From Gammaproteobacteria bacterium (GTDB lineage: Bacteria; Pseudomonadota; Gammaproteobacteria; GCA-001735895), in NCBI GenBank assembly GCA_024225395.1, contig JAAEMR010000083.1, forward strand, positions 1 to 64,000: 64,000 bases of DNA. Reading direction: 5' to 3'. The notes beneath the pieces are model-generated. The model did not search any database, had not been told where the DNA came from, and saw nothing but the letters and a program-made list of their open reading frames with translations. A program made the position numbers and the translations under genes. Of the stretch, positions 39,831-49,305 are shown piece by piece; the stretch's first letter is position 1; each line of letters starts with the position of its first letter.

Positions 39831-40970
39831 ATGTTTGACCTCAATCTGGGTGACTTAACTCCCGAGCAATTCCTTTCAACATACTGGCAAAAAAAACCAC
39901 ATGTATTTCGCGCTGGATTTAAAAACTTTGAAGACCCCATATCGCCCGATGAACTGGCGGGTCTGGCCATTGATGAAACAGTCGAATCCAGGCTGGTTTG
40001 GCATAAAGATGGCGACTGGAATGCAGCATTCGGCCCCTTTCAATCCTACGATCACCTGGGTGAAAAAAACTGGTCGCTCATCGTGCAGGCGGTGGATAAC
40101 TGGGCACCCGATGCAGCAAAAATGATTGAACCGTTTCGCTTTATTCCGAACTGGCGCCTGGATGACTTAATGGTCAGCTTCGCCAGTGAAGGTGGAAGCG
40201 TTGGTCCTCACATAGATCATTACGATGTATTTATCTGCCAGGGTTCGGGTAAGCGTCACTGGTGTGTAGGCGATAGAGGAAATCTAAAAGAATATGCCGC
40301 ACATGAAGCCCTGTTACACGTCGAGCCTTTTGACGCCATTATCGATACCATTCTTGAACCCGGCGATATCTTATATATTCCTCCCGGCTTTCCGCATGAA
40401 GGCATAGGACTTGAACCTTCGATGAGCTTCTCCGTCGGTTTCAGAACCAATTCTGCTACCGACATGATGTCAGGACTGGCCGATTTTCTGATCGATAATG
40501 AGTTAGGCAAGCAGTTGATTGAAGATCCTGATAGAGAAATATCGGTTACACCGGGTATCATTAATAACAGTGATAAATCACGCATCAAACAACACCTTCA
40601 AAACATTCTTGATGATGACAGCACCATGACACATTTTGCCGGCTGTTATTTCACTACTGCAAAACATGAGCTGGATATTGAAATTCCAGAACCCCTGTTT
40701 GAAAATGAAGACACAATATCTGCAATAGCCGAACAACCGCTCAAAAAATTAGGGGGCTTAAGATGCAGTTACCTTGAGAAATCAATTGAGGAGGGAATAT
40801 TTTATATCAACGGTGAACAGTATGCTTTACCAGCTTCACTATCAGCAGCAATTAAGGTGTTATGCAACCAACAACAGATTGAATTAAGCGACATAACTGA
40901 ATGGGCAGAAAATGATGATTTCATTAAGTTCTTAACCCGAATGATAAATGAGGGTTACTGGTATTTTTAG
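39831..40970 (+). CDS. roxA: Ribosomal protein L16 arginine hydroxylase (RoxA/YcfD-like)
   Basis: JmjC-type 2-oxoglutarate/Fe(II) oxygenase, 50S ribosomal protein L16 arginyl hydroxylase. The start at 39831 (MFDLNLGDLTPEQFL) matches E. coli YcfD; the frame stays open 25 codons upstream. Visible are FRAGFKNFEDPISPDELAGLA, GPHIDHYDVF with the His-Asp iron ligands, the distal His in PPGFPHEGIG, and the C-terminal helical domain ending INEGYWYF. It has 379 residues. Oxygen-dependent activity fits a partly aerobic life. Confidence 0.93.
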   Translation: MFDLNLGDLTPEQFLSTYWQKKPHVFRAGFKNFEDPISPDELAGLAIDETVESRLVWHKDGDWNAAFGPFQSYDHLGEKNWSLIVQAVDNWAPDAAKMIEPFRFIPNWRLDDLMVSFASEGGSVGPHIDHYDVFICQGSGKRHWCVGDRGNLKEYAAHEALLHVEPFDAIIDTILEPGDILYIPPGFPHEGIGLEPSMSFSVGFRTNSATDMMSGLADFLIDNELGKQLIEDPDREISVTPGIINNSDKSRIKQHLQNILDDDSTMTHFAGCYFTTAKHELDIEIPEPLFENEDTISAIAEQPLKKLGGLRCSYLEKSIEEGIFYINGEQYALPASLSAAIKVLCNQQQIELSDITEWAENDDFIKFLTRMINEGYWYF

Positions 40971-40980
40971 AGCTTAGTTA

Positions 40981-41031
40981 AAAAAGCCAGATTCACCTAA
41001 TTACGACTACGGTTGATTCTGGCCATTTTTT
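40981..41031 (+). terminator. Hairpin terminator after roxA
   Basis: GCCAGA (40986-40991) pairs with TCTGGC (41018-41023), with imperfect pairing extending inward. A T-run follows (CATTTTTTA). It starts about 10 bases after the roxA stop. Confidence 0.6.
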
Positions 41032-41110
41032 AGCCAAAATCTATTGATAAATACCTTCAACATGAATATTCTTGATAGCTATTTCTTTAATAACTACAGA
41101 GAAACTTTAT

Positions 41111-41254
41111 ATGTTAACTCGATTTATGCAGCATATTTTCAACAATTCAAAATTATGGCTGAAGTCATTAAATCCCGCTAATCAACTCCAGCCAATTCCA
41201 ATCAAGGTACGCAGTCAAAGAGATCAGTTTCAGCGCAGTAAAAGAACTCGATAA
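41111..41254 (+). CDS. Possible 47-residue basic peptide
   Basis: The ATG at 41111 follows AGAGA with suitable spacing. The predicted peptide is amphipathic and strongly basic at the C-terminus (RSQRDQFQRSKRTR). It ends 11 bases before the next gene, so it could be the first gene or a leader peptide of that operon. No family was recognised and no conservation can be judged here. Confidence 0.35.
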   Translation: MLTRFMQHIFNNSKLWLKSLNPANQLQPIPIKVRSQRDQFQRSKRTR

Positions 41255-41265
41255 AGAAACAAAAC

Positions 41266-41982
41266 ATGAATAGTACCCTGCCTGAAAAGTCTGCTGAACA
41301 TAAGCCGCGGCCACTAGTTGACCTGTTGGTCGGTCTTGTTATTCCTTCTATTATTTTGATGAAATTAAGCGGTGATGATGACCTTGGTGCAACCACTGCT
41401 CTAATTGTTGCTCTGGCTTTTCCGCTCGGATGGGGTTTATTCGAATTAATTAACTATAAAAAATTTAATTTCATCGCATTGCTAGGATTAGTGAATGTTT
41501 TACTGACAGGAGGCATAGGCCTGCTTGAGCTGGACACACAATGGTTAGCCGTGAAAGAAGCTGCTATCCCAGCTTTAATTGGACTTGCTGTTCTAATCTC
41601 TACTAAAACCAGGTATCCATTGATTAAAACCCTGCTCTACAACCCGAAAATTATTGATGTGAATAAAGTCGCCAATAAGCTCAATGAACTGGAAAATAGC
41701 ATCATCTTTGAGGCCAGGTTATTAAACGCGACTTACCTACTTGGCGGTACGTTTTTCTTTTCTGCTGTAATGAACTATGTGCTTGCGAAATGGATTGTCA
41801 CCAGCCCTGCAGGCAGTGCCGCTTTTAATGAAGAGCTTGGAAGATTGACGCTTCTAAGCTATCCAATGATTGCGATACCTTCAATGCTGATGATGATGGG
41901 TGTACTGTATTACCTGTGGAACAGTATTCATCGTATGACCGGTTTTACTTTTGAAGAAATTTTCAATGCCAATTCAAAGTAA
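41266..41982 (+). CDS. VC0807-family multi-pass membrane protein
   Basis: A 238-residue inner-membrane protein with about six hydrophobic segments. LVGLVIPSIILMKLSG, ALIVALAFPLGWGLFELI, GLVNVLLTGGIGLLEL and LISTKTRYPLIKTLLYNP match what I recall of the VC0807 family, whose function is unknown. A short basic ORF precedes it by 11 bases. It converges on sbcB with a 52-base gap. Confidence 0.72.
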   Translation: MNSTLPEKSAEHKPRPLVDLLVGLVIPSIILMKLSGDDDLGATTALIVALAFPLGWGLFELINYKKFNFIALLGLVNVLLTGGIGLLELDTQWLAVKEAAIPALIGLAVLISTKTRYPLIKTLLYNPKIIDVNKVANKLNELENSIIFEARLLNATYLLGGTFFFSAVMNYVLAKWIVTSPAGSAAFNEELGRLTLLSYPMIAIPSMLMMMGVLYYLWNSIHRMTGFTFEEIFNANSK

Positions 41983-42034
41983 AAATACACATCACTCTCG
42001 ATAATAAACCTTAATCAATTACTTAATATTTAAC

Positions 42035-43468
42035 TTAATCCGCCATACTCTGAACCCACAGAGATAATTGTTCCAGCAGATTCCGCTCACGTTTGCCCTG
42101 CTCATTTTGCGCCAGGGTTAATAACTGCTGTTGAAACTGCTCCAGAGTTAAACCAGATCCAAATTCACCATCAAGTAATCGACTTCGACAAAATTGAATC
42201 CAGCGCTGTGACTCTTCCTCAGTCAAGGTTTGCGGAAAATTTCGAGCCCGGTAACGAAACAATAAAGTTTGCAGTCGACTATCCTGAAAACTATCAGGTG
42301 TCCAGTTAACTAGATCTTCAGGATCGGCAGCCAGTAATTGATTACAGAGCAATCGATCTTCCCGACTGATAAACCCTTCGTAAAGTGCACTATCAGCATC
42401 AGATTTTTCAAATTCTCTGGCTTGTTTATACACTTCATTTAAACGAGATATCAGTTCAGGATCAGACATCAACATTTGATAGTGTTGATTTATTTCATCC
42501 CAGTTAAGCTGCCATTTTTCAGCCTGCTCAGCGGTCAGCGTTTTAACCGGTGCCAGAGCGGGTGATTTATTTAAATGCACACCTTTTAACGGAATACGTT
42601 TTTCACCTTCGGCCAGATCCAGTGTTTTTGTGTACAGCTTTTGTTGAATTTGTTCTGCTGTTAACTGTAAAAATTGTTCGGGGTTAAAATGCAGGTTGTA
42701 GCAAATGATTTCATTTGAGTTAGTCGGATTTGAAAGCAATGGAATAATGGGGGCAAGACAACCCTGCTCTGCGGGAAACATCCCTGATACGTGCAACAGA
42801 ATTTCAGGTTGCTGTAATTTGATCAAATCAGTAACCTGCTGTTTATTTCTTAAATTAAAATAGAAATCAAATAAACGAGGTTGTTTTTGTTTCACCAGCT
42901 TTGCCATAGCAATTGTCGCTTTAACATCGACCAGTGCATCATGAGCACCCACCTGCTCGATATTGTTGGCAGCCGTCAAATCTGTGAGCTTGAAACTGGT
43001 TACCCCGGATTCATTTTGTGGCCAGTTGATGCCCTCGGGTCGTAACGCATGAGTCAGGCGCATTAAGTCAAGCACATCCCAACGACTATTGCTGTTTTGC
43101 CAGCTATAGGCATAGGGGTCATAAAAGTTACGATAGAAACCAAACCGGGTGACTTCATCATCAAAGCGAATACTGTTGTATCCCACAATACAACTTCCAG
43201 GTTTTGTAAACTCAGTATGAATTTTCTTAAAAAATTCTGCTTCAGGAATACCATCAGATGCAGCCTGTTGCGGCGTAATTCCAGTGATTAAAACGGCTTC
43301 GGGATGTGGCAGAAAATCAGCACCAGGCTGACTGTAAATCATTAACGGCTCGCCTATGATATTCAGATCTTGATCGGTTCGAATACCGGCAAATTGTGAA
43401 GGACGGTCAACCCGGGGATTAGCACCCCAGGTTTCGTAATCGTGCCAGTAGAAGCTTCGTTTAATCAT
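42035..43468 (-). CDS. sbcB: Exodeoxyribonuclease I
   Basis: 3'-5' single-strand DNA exonuclease in recombination and mismatch repair. The DEDD exonuclease domain starts SFYWHDYETWGANPRVDRPSQFAGIRTD and includes GYNSIRFDDEVTRFGFYRN and HDALVDVKATIAMAKL. The C-terminal SH3-like and helical extensions are full length (477 residues). It is a single gene. Confidence 0.96.
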   Translation of the reverse strand: MIKRSFYWHDYETWGANPRVDRPSQFAGIRTDQDLNIIGEPLMIYSQPGADFLPHPEAVLITGITPQQAASDGIPEAEFFKKIHTEFTKPGSCIVGYNSIRFDDEVTRFGFYRNFYDPYAYSWQNSNSRWDVLDLMRLTHALRPEGINWPQNESGVTSFKLTDLTAANNIEQVGAHDALVDVKATIAMAKLVKQKQPRLFDFYFNLRNKQQVTDLIKLQQPEILLHVSGMFPAEQGCLAPIIPLLSNPTNSNEIICYNLHFNPEQFLQLTAEQIQQKLYTKTLDLAEGEKRIPLKGVHLNKSPALAPVKTLTAEQAEKWQLNWDEINQHYQMLMSDPELISRLNEVYKQAREFEKSDADSALYEGFISREDRLLCNQLLAADPEDLVNWTPDSFQDSRLQTLLFRYRARNFPQTLTEEESQRWIQFCRSRLLDGEFGSGLTLEQFQQQLLTLAQNEQGKRERNLLEQLSLWVQSMAD

Positions 43469-43552
43469 TATCTATTTTCCTTTACAGATAGCTGTAGACG
43501 TTTGATCGGGTAGCGTAATTCATTAACAAGTTAGAGCTCATTAAATAGCAAA

Positions 43553-43762
43553 TTAATTTAACTGGCTAGTTAAAAACATTTTGATTATAAACTTTACTAT
43601 AAATCCAAAGATACCCAACCCTAAAGCAAGGAACAGAATGAACGCACCAAATTTACCCGCCTTAGAATCCTTACCCAGCTTATAAATAATAAAAATCATG
43701 TAAGAGATACCGACGACCAGTCCAATCGATAATGAAGCTTCTGCAAATTCTTTTTCTGTCAT
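43553..43762 (-). CDS. DUF2788 small membrane protein
   Basis: A 69-residue protein with two transmembrane helices separated by the charged loop KLGKDSKAGKFGAF. The pattern fits the DUF2788 family as I recall it; function unknown. It lies 84 bases upstream of sbcB on the same strand and could share its transcript. Confidence 0.75.
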   Translation of the reverse strand: MTEKEFAEASLSIGLVVGISYMIFIIYKLGKDSKAGKFGAFILFLALGLGIFGFIVKFIIKMFLTSQLN

Positions 43763-43810
43763 TATTAAATCTTACGTTATTGTAAGTAGCCAGGGTATTA
43801 AAACAAATGT

Positions 43811-43960
43811 ACCACGAAGCAGGTGAAGAAAAAGTATCTAGTATAGTAACTGTATAAATAGTTTTTTCTATAAATAATCAGACTACATTTATACGCAGTC
43901 TATTCCCGCTTCACAGAAGTTTATAAACCCGGATTATCCCTTCGTGTACTTCATGGTGAA
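43811..43960 (+). repeat. Intergenic inverted-arm element, copy D (CACGAAG type)
   Basis: Left arm ACCACGAAGCAGGTGAAG (43811-43828) and right arm CCTTCGTGTACTTCATGGTG (43939-43958). The interior is AT-rich and non-coding. It occupies most of the 262-base gap between the DUF2788 gene and the hdrB terminator. Confidence 0.7.
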
Positions 43961-43972
43961 CAAAGCTTTAAA

Positions 43973-44005
43973 ATAAAAAAGGCGCTCAATGAGCGCCTTC
44001 TTTAA
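43973..44005 (-). terminator. Rho-independent terminator of the qmo-hdr operon
   Basis: GGCGCTC (43981-43987) / GAGCGCC (43991-43997) with a 3-base loop. On the minus strand it is followed by TTTTTTATTT. It lies 27 bases past the hdrB stop. Confidence 0.9.
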
Positions 44006-44024
44006 ACCTTGAAGCAATTACCAG

Positions 44025-44921
44025 TTAACCAGCAATTTCTTCCAGTTTTTTTGCTTTGATCAACTGACCATCTAAAGCAGCATCTTTAGAGTTACGGCCA
44101 TAAGCGACAGAAATTAACTGGCTGTAGTAAACAACCGGCATTTCAAACTTGCTGTTGTACCTGGCGTTGATTTCATCCTGATAGATTTCCACGTTTGCCT
44201 GACATAACGGGCAAGGTGTAACAATCATATCTGCACCATTATCGTAAGCAGCTTCGATGATACCGTGAATCATTTCCTGAGATTTTTCAGGCTCTGAGAA
44301 CGCAAGCGCTCCACCACAACACTGAACTTTCTTTTCATAGGATTCAATTGCATCGCCACCTAAAGAACTCACCAGCTTGTCGAGGTACTTTGGATTCTCG
44401 AAAGATTCACCAGCAATACCGAAAGGACGATTAGTCTGACAACCGACATAACCGGCAATCTTGACGCCTTCCAGAGGCTTCTTAACACCTTCGGCAAGTG
44501 CATCAAAACCGATGTCTTCGATCAACACTTCTGCCATGTGACGTACTGGTGTATTGTTGTTTAACTTCAGGTTTGCTTCTGCAAGTGCTGTATTAACATC
44601 TTTGAACATACCTTCGTCTTCATGCAAACGTTCTGATGCTTCCTTGGTGGATAACCAGCAAGCAGCACAGGTCGCAACAATGTCCTGACCAGGATTAGCT
44701 TCTTCTGATAATGCAATATTACGTGCTGATAATGAGACACGTGGTAATACACTGCCAGAACCATAACCTATTGATGCTGAACAGCAGTTCCAGTCTGGAA
44801 TTTCGTTCAGTTTCACATCCAGCTCTTCACACATGGAATTGACTGAACGCATCAGGTTAGATGAGGATGCGCCCGATTGAGAGGAGCAACCCGGATAATA
44901 CGAATATTCATGTTTAGCCAT
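44025..44921 (-). CDS. hdrB: Heterodisulfide reductase HdrB-like subunit (two CCG domains)
   Basis: A 298-residue soluble protein with two complete CCG cysteine motifs: Cys12, Cys46-Cys47, Cys85, Cys88 and Cys161, Cys201-Cys202, Cys237, Cys240. In HdrB of methanogens these hold two non-cubane 4Fe-4S clusters that split a disulfide. The start at 44921 (MAKHEYSYYPGCSSQ) follows AGGAG; an in-frame ATG 15 codons upstream would overlap hdrC. It is the last gene of qmoA-qmoB-hdrC-hdrB. The natural substrate is unknown. Confidence 0.92.
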   Translation of the reverse strand: MAKHEYSYYPGCSSQSGASSSNLMRSVNSMCEELDVKLNEIPDWNCCSASIGYGSGSVLPRVSLSARNIALSEEANPGQDIVATCAACWLSTKEASERLHEDEGMFKDVNTALAEANLKLNNNTPVRHMAEVLIEDIGFDALAEGVKKPLEGVKIAGYVGCQTNRPFGIAGESFENPKYLDKLVSSLGGDAIESYEKKVQCCGGALAFSEPEKSQEMIHGIIEAAYDNGADMIVTPCPLCQANVEIYQDEINARYNSKFEMPVVYYSQLISVAYGRNSKDAALDGQLIKAKKLEEIAG

Positions 44922-44931
44922 TATTTCGCTC

Positions 44932-45555
44932 CTATTTCGAGTTAGCTTCAAGACGCTCGGCTTCAATATCCTGAGCTTTCTTGATCATCTTTTGCAGGCC
45001 GGAAAGGTCTTTAACGCCATGACCACCCATGATTTCCATCGGTGCCATACGTTTCGCTTTCATCATGTTCATGCCCAGTTTCTGGTGAGCAATCGACTCT
45101 TTAATGCCTGATACAAAGCCATCTTTAAAGTATAAAGACAAACCCAGTTTCAATTCATTAACACGACCTTTCTTCATCATGTTGTTCCAGAAAGTTTCGG
45201 AAAACCACTGAGTCGGATTACTCTGTGGAGCAAGACCCAGTTTCTTCGCATAAGTCGCCAGACCGTGCATGATGTGAGTAATCGGCAATTCACGAGGACA
45301 ACGAACGATACAGTTGTAACAGGAAGTACACATCCACATGGAGTCAGATGTTAAAACTTCGTCACGCTTGTTAGCACGAATCATCATGAAAAGTTTCTGT
45401 GGGGTATGTTCCCAGGCATTGCCCAGAGGACATGACCCAGCACATACACCACACTGCATGCACATTTTGACCCAGTCGCCTTCTTCGACGTTGCCTGCAA
45501 CTTCCTGTAAAAAGTTGTTGCGGTATTTTTCTACCATTGCGGTATTTAAACTCAT
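44932..45555 (-). CDS. hdrC: Heterodisulfide reductase HdrC-like iron-sulfur subunit
   Basis: A 207-residue ferredoxin-type protein with two 4Fe-4S sites, CMQCGVCAGSCP (Cys32, 35, 38, 42) and CTSCYNCIVRCP (Cys76, 79, 82, 86). It has no transmembrane helices, unlike QmoC, which fuses HdrC to a heme b membrane domain. It probably passes electrons between QmoAB and HdrB. It is 11 bases from qmoB and 10 bases before the hdrB start. Confidence 0.92.
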   Translation of the reverse strand: MSLNTAMVEKYRNNFLQEVAGNVEEGDWVKMCMQCGVCAGSCPLGNAWEHTPQKLFMMIRANKRDEVLTSDSMWMCTSCYNCIVRCPRELPITHIMHGLATYAKKLGLAPQSNPTQWFSETFWNNMMKKGRVNELKLGLSLYFKDGFVSGIKESIAHQKLGMNMMKAKRMAPMEIMGGHGVKDLSGLQKMIKKAQDIEAERLEANSK

Positions 45556-45566
45556 AGTAGCGTCTC

Positions 45567-47810
45567 CTAGAATTTGAATGGGCTCATGCCGATCTGTTCA
45601 ATGGTTTCAGCCATATCATTGATCAACTTGGGTGCACGTTGAATGTCAGTAATTGCCACTTCATAAGTCGCAACACGCTCTTCTTCCAGACTCAGTGTTT
45701 GTAAAGTATCTGCGATCTTGCCCATGCGATAATGAGCCATCTCGGAACCTTTCACAAAGTGACACTGGTATTCATCGCCTTTGGAACAACCCATCAGAAC
45801 GATACCGTCATAACCACTGTTCAGCGCATCAGTTAACCAGATCGTGTTAACTGAACCTAGACAACGTACTGGAATGATACGTGCGAATGAACTGTATTCG
45901 ATGCCATTTTGACCAGCCATATCAAGCGCCGGGTAAGCATCATTTTCACAGGCAAGAACCAGGATACGAGGCTTCTCGTCGAACTCATCAGGAATATCAA
46001 CATTCTTGATTTGCTGACCGACTGTGTCCACTGAGTAGTTATCGAAAGAGATAACACGTACTGGACAGGCACCCATACAGGTACCACAACGGCGACAACG
46101 AGATTCGTTGAATACAGGAAAACCTTTTTCATCTTCGTTGATTGCACCAAATGGGCATTCAACCGTACAACGTTTACACTGTGTACAACCTTCTTTTCTG
46201 AATAATGGATAAGACAAATCACCTGAACGAGGATGAGCTGCGCGACCTTTACCAGCATTTTCCAATGCCTGGATAGCTTTCATCGCAGCACCCGCCGCAT
46301 CTTCCATAGTCTGATGGATGTCCATCGGACGTCTTACTGGACCGGCAGAGTAAATACCGGTACGACGTGTTTCATATGGAAAACAGATGAAATGTGAATC
46401 GGTGAAACCGTGTCTCAGGTGAGGAAGGTCTGTTCCCTGACGATAATCAAGGTTTAGAATCGACTCAACACTAACCGCATTCTCTTCTTCGATGGGATTA
46501 CCATCTTCATCTTTAGGAAGGTTGTCAGCCGCATAAGGATCAGGTCCGGAATTAGGAACCATACCCACATCAAGAACAACCAGGTCAGCTGACTCGGTAA
46601 ATTCTTCATCAAGAATCATATCCTTGAATTTAACTTCCAGATCACCACCAGCTACCACTTCAGAAGCGATACCTTTTCTGAATGTCACCATAGCGTCCTG
46701 ACCGGCACGGTAAAAATCTTCACCCGCAGCGCCCGGAGTACGCAGGTTATCAAACAGGATAGTCGTGTCACAATCACCGTTAAGGTGCTTGAAATACATC
46801 GCCTGTTTAATAGAAACCATGTCACCAATACCTGAATGGTATGGTAGATGACCTTCTTCTTCAGAGTTTTGACCAACATTCTGAATAAAGATGACCGAAG
46901 AGACTTGTTTACCATCAGATGGACGTTTGATTGGGCCATCGCCTGCCGCATTGGCAAGTGCTTCAAGTTCCATGTTAGTAACGATATCAGCACTCTTGTC
47001 ATGATTCATCGCAGGAACATTGGCTGGATCAAACATGTTAAATCCAGATGCCTGAACAATCGCACCCACATCAACAGTACTGGCCGATCCAGATTCAACG
47101 GCAAGTTCAACCTTAAAACGACCTGGAGCACCTTCAGTTTTAGAAACTGTAGTATTTAAATGAACCGTAATATTAGCGTGATCATTAACCGCAGCTATAG
47201 TTGCATCAATACCAGTATCCTGAGGAGCAGCATAAGGCATCTTGTTTGGAGTACGCTTGTGCAGTTGGGCCATCCAGCCACCCAGTTCAGCAGCCTTTTC
47301 GACCAGCACTACGTTATAACCTGCTTTAGCAGATTCAAGTGCAGTTGTCATACCGGTAATACCACCACCGACAACTAACAGAGTTTTGTTCAACTCCTGT
47401 TCGCCGCTTGCTGTTGGGATATTCATGTACTTGGATTCAGCACAGGCCATACGAATTAAATCGTCTGCCATTTCCTGAGTGGTTTCCTGGGCTTCATCGT
47501 TATCAGGACGAATCCAGATACAACCTTCACGCAGGTTAGCACGTGTTACCGCTGCTTCAGGAAAACGGAATGCTTCAATTTTTGAACGACGTGAACAACC
47601 ACCGATAATGACGTGGTTTACTTCACCGTCATCAATATCTTTCTGAATCATTTCTACGCCAGCCTTGCTGCACAGAAAATCATGAGTTTTACAGTTGGCG
47701 GCTTTACCGTCACGTTTTGCTGTTGTTTCCAGCTGGCTCACATCAAGACGATCGCCTATTCCGCAACCGCTACAGATGTAGGCACCTAGTTTCTTATCAT
47801 AATTTGCCAT
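45567..47810 (-). CDS. qmoB: QmoB-like HdrA/MvhD flavoprotein
   Basis: A 747-residue protein with the QmoB layout. An N-terminal iron-sulfur segment has CSGCGIGD and more cysteines to about residue 47. An HdrA-like FAD domain has VVGGGITGMTTALESAKAGY near residue 145. Two 4Fe-4S sites follow (CTQCKRCTVECP and CRRCGTCMGACP, about residues 540-580). A C-terminal MvhD-like domain contains ILVLACENDAYPAL and VLMGCSKGDEYQCHF. In sulfate reducers and sulfur oxidisers Qmo links APS reductase to quinones. Three bases separate it from qmoA. Confidence 0.9.
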   Translation of the reverse strand: MANYDKKLGAYICSGCGIGDRLDVSQLETTAKRDGKAANCKTHDFLCSKAGVEMIQKDIDDGEVNHVIIGGCSRRSKIEAFRFPEAAVTRANLREGCIWIRPDNDEAQETTQEMADDLIRMACAESKYMNIPTASGEQELNKTLLVVGGGITGMTTALESAKAGYNVVLVEKAAELGGWMAQLHKRTPNKMPYAAPQDTGIDATIAAVNDHANITVHLNTTVSKTEGAPGRFKVELAVESGSASTVDVGAIVQASGFNMFDPANVPAMNHDKSADIVTNMELEALANAAGDGPIKRPSDGKQVSSVIFIQNVGQNSEEEGHLPYHSGIGDMVSIKQAMYFKHLNGDCDTTILFDNLRTPGAAGEDFYRAGQDAMVTFRKGIASEVVAGGDLEVKFKDMILDEEFTESADLVVLDVGMVPNSGPDPYAADNLPKDEDGNPIEEENAVSVESILNLDYRQGTDLPHLRHGFTDSHFICFPYETRRTGIYSAGPVRRPMDIHQTMEDAAGAAMKAIQALENAGKGRAAHPRSGDLSYPLFRKEGCTQCKRCTVECPFGAINEDEKGFPVFNESRCRRCGTCMGACPVRVISFDNYSVDTVGQQIKNVDIPDEFDEKPRILVLACENDAYPALDMAGQNGIEYSSFARIIPVRCLGSVNTIWLTDALNSGYDGIVLMGCSKGDEYQCHFVKGSEMAHYRMGKIADTLQTLSLEEERVATYEVAITDIQRAPKLINDMAETIEQIGMSPFKF

Positions 47811-47813
47811 GTC

Positions 47814-49106
47814 TTAGCCCTCCGCTCCAGCAACCTTGTTAACGACCTGAACGGCTCGTAACGCTGCGGCTGTTGCACTTTGAACTGCACGGTTCACATC
47901 TAATGCATCAGATGCGCAACCGGCTGCGAAAATACCACCATTAGCTTCGTCCGCTTCGATGAAGCCATGCTCGTTAATAGCAATTTCTACGGGGAACGAC
48001 TCTTTAGTCACATTCGGCTCCATACCAACAGCCAGTACCACCAGGTCATGTTTAGTTTCATAACGGTGATAGCCTTCAGTATCTACACCTTTAACGACAG
48101 GATTGTTTTCCTTATCAACGATGATGTTAGCCACTTTAGATTTAACGAATGAAATCTTCGGATCATTCTGAACCTTGCGGTAAAAATCTTCGAAACGATC
48201 GATAGAACGAATATCGATATAGTAGATAGTGCCTTTGGCATCTTCATCTTCTGCACCATATTGCTCGGTAATGTATGTGCTTTGCTTCAGTGAAGCCATG
48301 CAGCAGATACGTGAACAATGTTTCAGGTGGTTGCGATCACGAGAACCGGCACACTGGATAAAAGCAATATCTTTAGCTTCTTTTCCATCACCAGGACGCA
48401 ATATTTTGCCGCCAGTAGGACCAAATTTGTCCATCATGCGTTCGAATTCAACAGAAGTGATGACGTTATCATAACGGTCATAACCATAAGGCTGGATTTT
48501 GTTCGCATCGTAAGGAGTCCAGCCAGTAGCCCAGATGATTGCGCCCGCTTTAAACTCAACAGTCTCTTCCTGCATATCCAGGTCGATAGCATCGTATTTA
48601 CAGGCTGCTTTTGCTTTCTCAGCATCTTCTGTACCGATGATGCGAGGATCAATAACAAAACGCTCTGGCTTGGCCATGTTGTATGGCAGATAAGCACCTT
48701 TGTGCTTGTCCATACCGTAGTTATGATCGTTATCGAATTCAGCTTCGACTGCATCAGCGCATGCGCCACAGGCAGTACAATTTTCATTCACATAACGTGG
48801 AGAAATTTTGACCGTAGCCGTGTAATCACCTTCAGCACCTGTAACACCTGACACTTCGGCCATGGTTAATACAGTGATGCCACCCTGTGCACTCAGACGA
48901 CGCTGGTTAATTTCCAGGCCGCAACTTGGAAAACACAGTTTAGGAAAATACTTATACAGCTGGGAAATTCTTCCGCCCATATAAGCTCGTTTCTCAACAA
49001 GTACCACATTCTTACCGGTTTCAGCTGCTTCAACAGCTGCGGTAATTCCGCTGATACCTGCGCCAACCACGAGTATTGTCTGGTTGGTAGCTACCACTTC
49101 AGTCAT
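47814..49106 (-). CDS. qmoA: QmoA-like HdrA flavoprotein
   Basis: A 430-residue HdrA-type flavoprotein. The FAD-binding motif is VVGAGISGITAAVEAAETGK near the N-terminus. FPSCGLEINQRRL, CTACGACADAV, and the HdrA signature FIQCAGSRDRNHLKHCSRICC are visible. A GGAGG ribosome binding site precedes the ATG. It is first in the qmoA-qmoB-hdrC-hdrB operon, which is divergent from a CbbQ/NorQ-type gene with a 199-base spacer. No aprBA genes are next to it. Confidence 0.9.
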   Translation of the reverse strand: MTEVVATNQTILVVGAGISGITAAVEAAETGKNVVLVEKRAYMGGRISQLYKYFPKLCFPSCGLEINQRRLSAQGGITVLTMAEVSGVTGAEGDYTATVKISPRYVNENCTACGACADAVEAEFDNDHNYGMDKHKGAYLPYNMAKPERFVIDPRIIGTEDAEKAKAACKYDAIDLDMQEETVEFKAGAIIWATGWTPYDANKIQPYGYDRYDNVITSVEFERMMDKFGPTGGKILRPGDGKEAKDIAFIQCAGSRDRNHLKHCSRICCMASLKQSTYITEQYGAEDEDAKGTIYYIDIRSIDRFEDFYRKVQNDPKISFVKSKVANIIVDKENNPVVKGVDTEGYHRYETKHDLVVLAVGMEPNVTKESFPVEIAINEHGFIEADEANGGIFAAGCASDALDVNRAVQSATAAALRAVQVVNKVAGAEG

Positions 49107-49305
49107 TATTTATCCTCCGGCATCATAGCCAGTAAAAGACGCTAAAATTAAAAACTCGTGCACGATACGCCCAAAAACTACATATTTCCAGTTACCATTT
49201 TTTATGTCTTTATAAAAAAATTTATGCCTCATAAATGCATTTGATACTTGCATCTTTTGGCAGAAGTTTGTAATGTCTATGTTATTGAATTTAAAGGTGT
49301 TTTTA

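Noticed and set aside
45857-46258. Minus-strand open frame of 133 codons inside qmoB
   Set aside because: An out-of-frame shadow of the ferredoxin-cluster region of qmoB with Val/Leu-biased composition.
48318-48851. Plus-strand open frame of 177 codons
   Set aside because: It lies entirely opposite qmoA, which has clear family motifs in the other strand; no ribosome binding site or recognisable domain.
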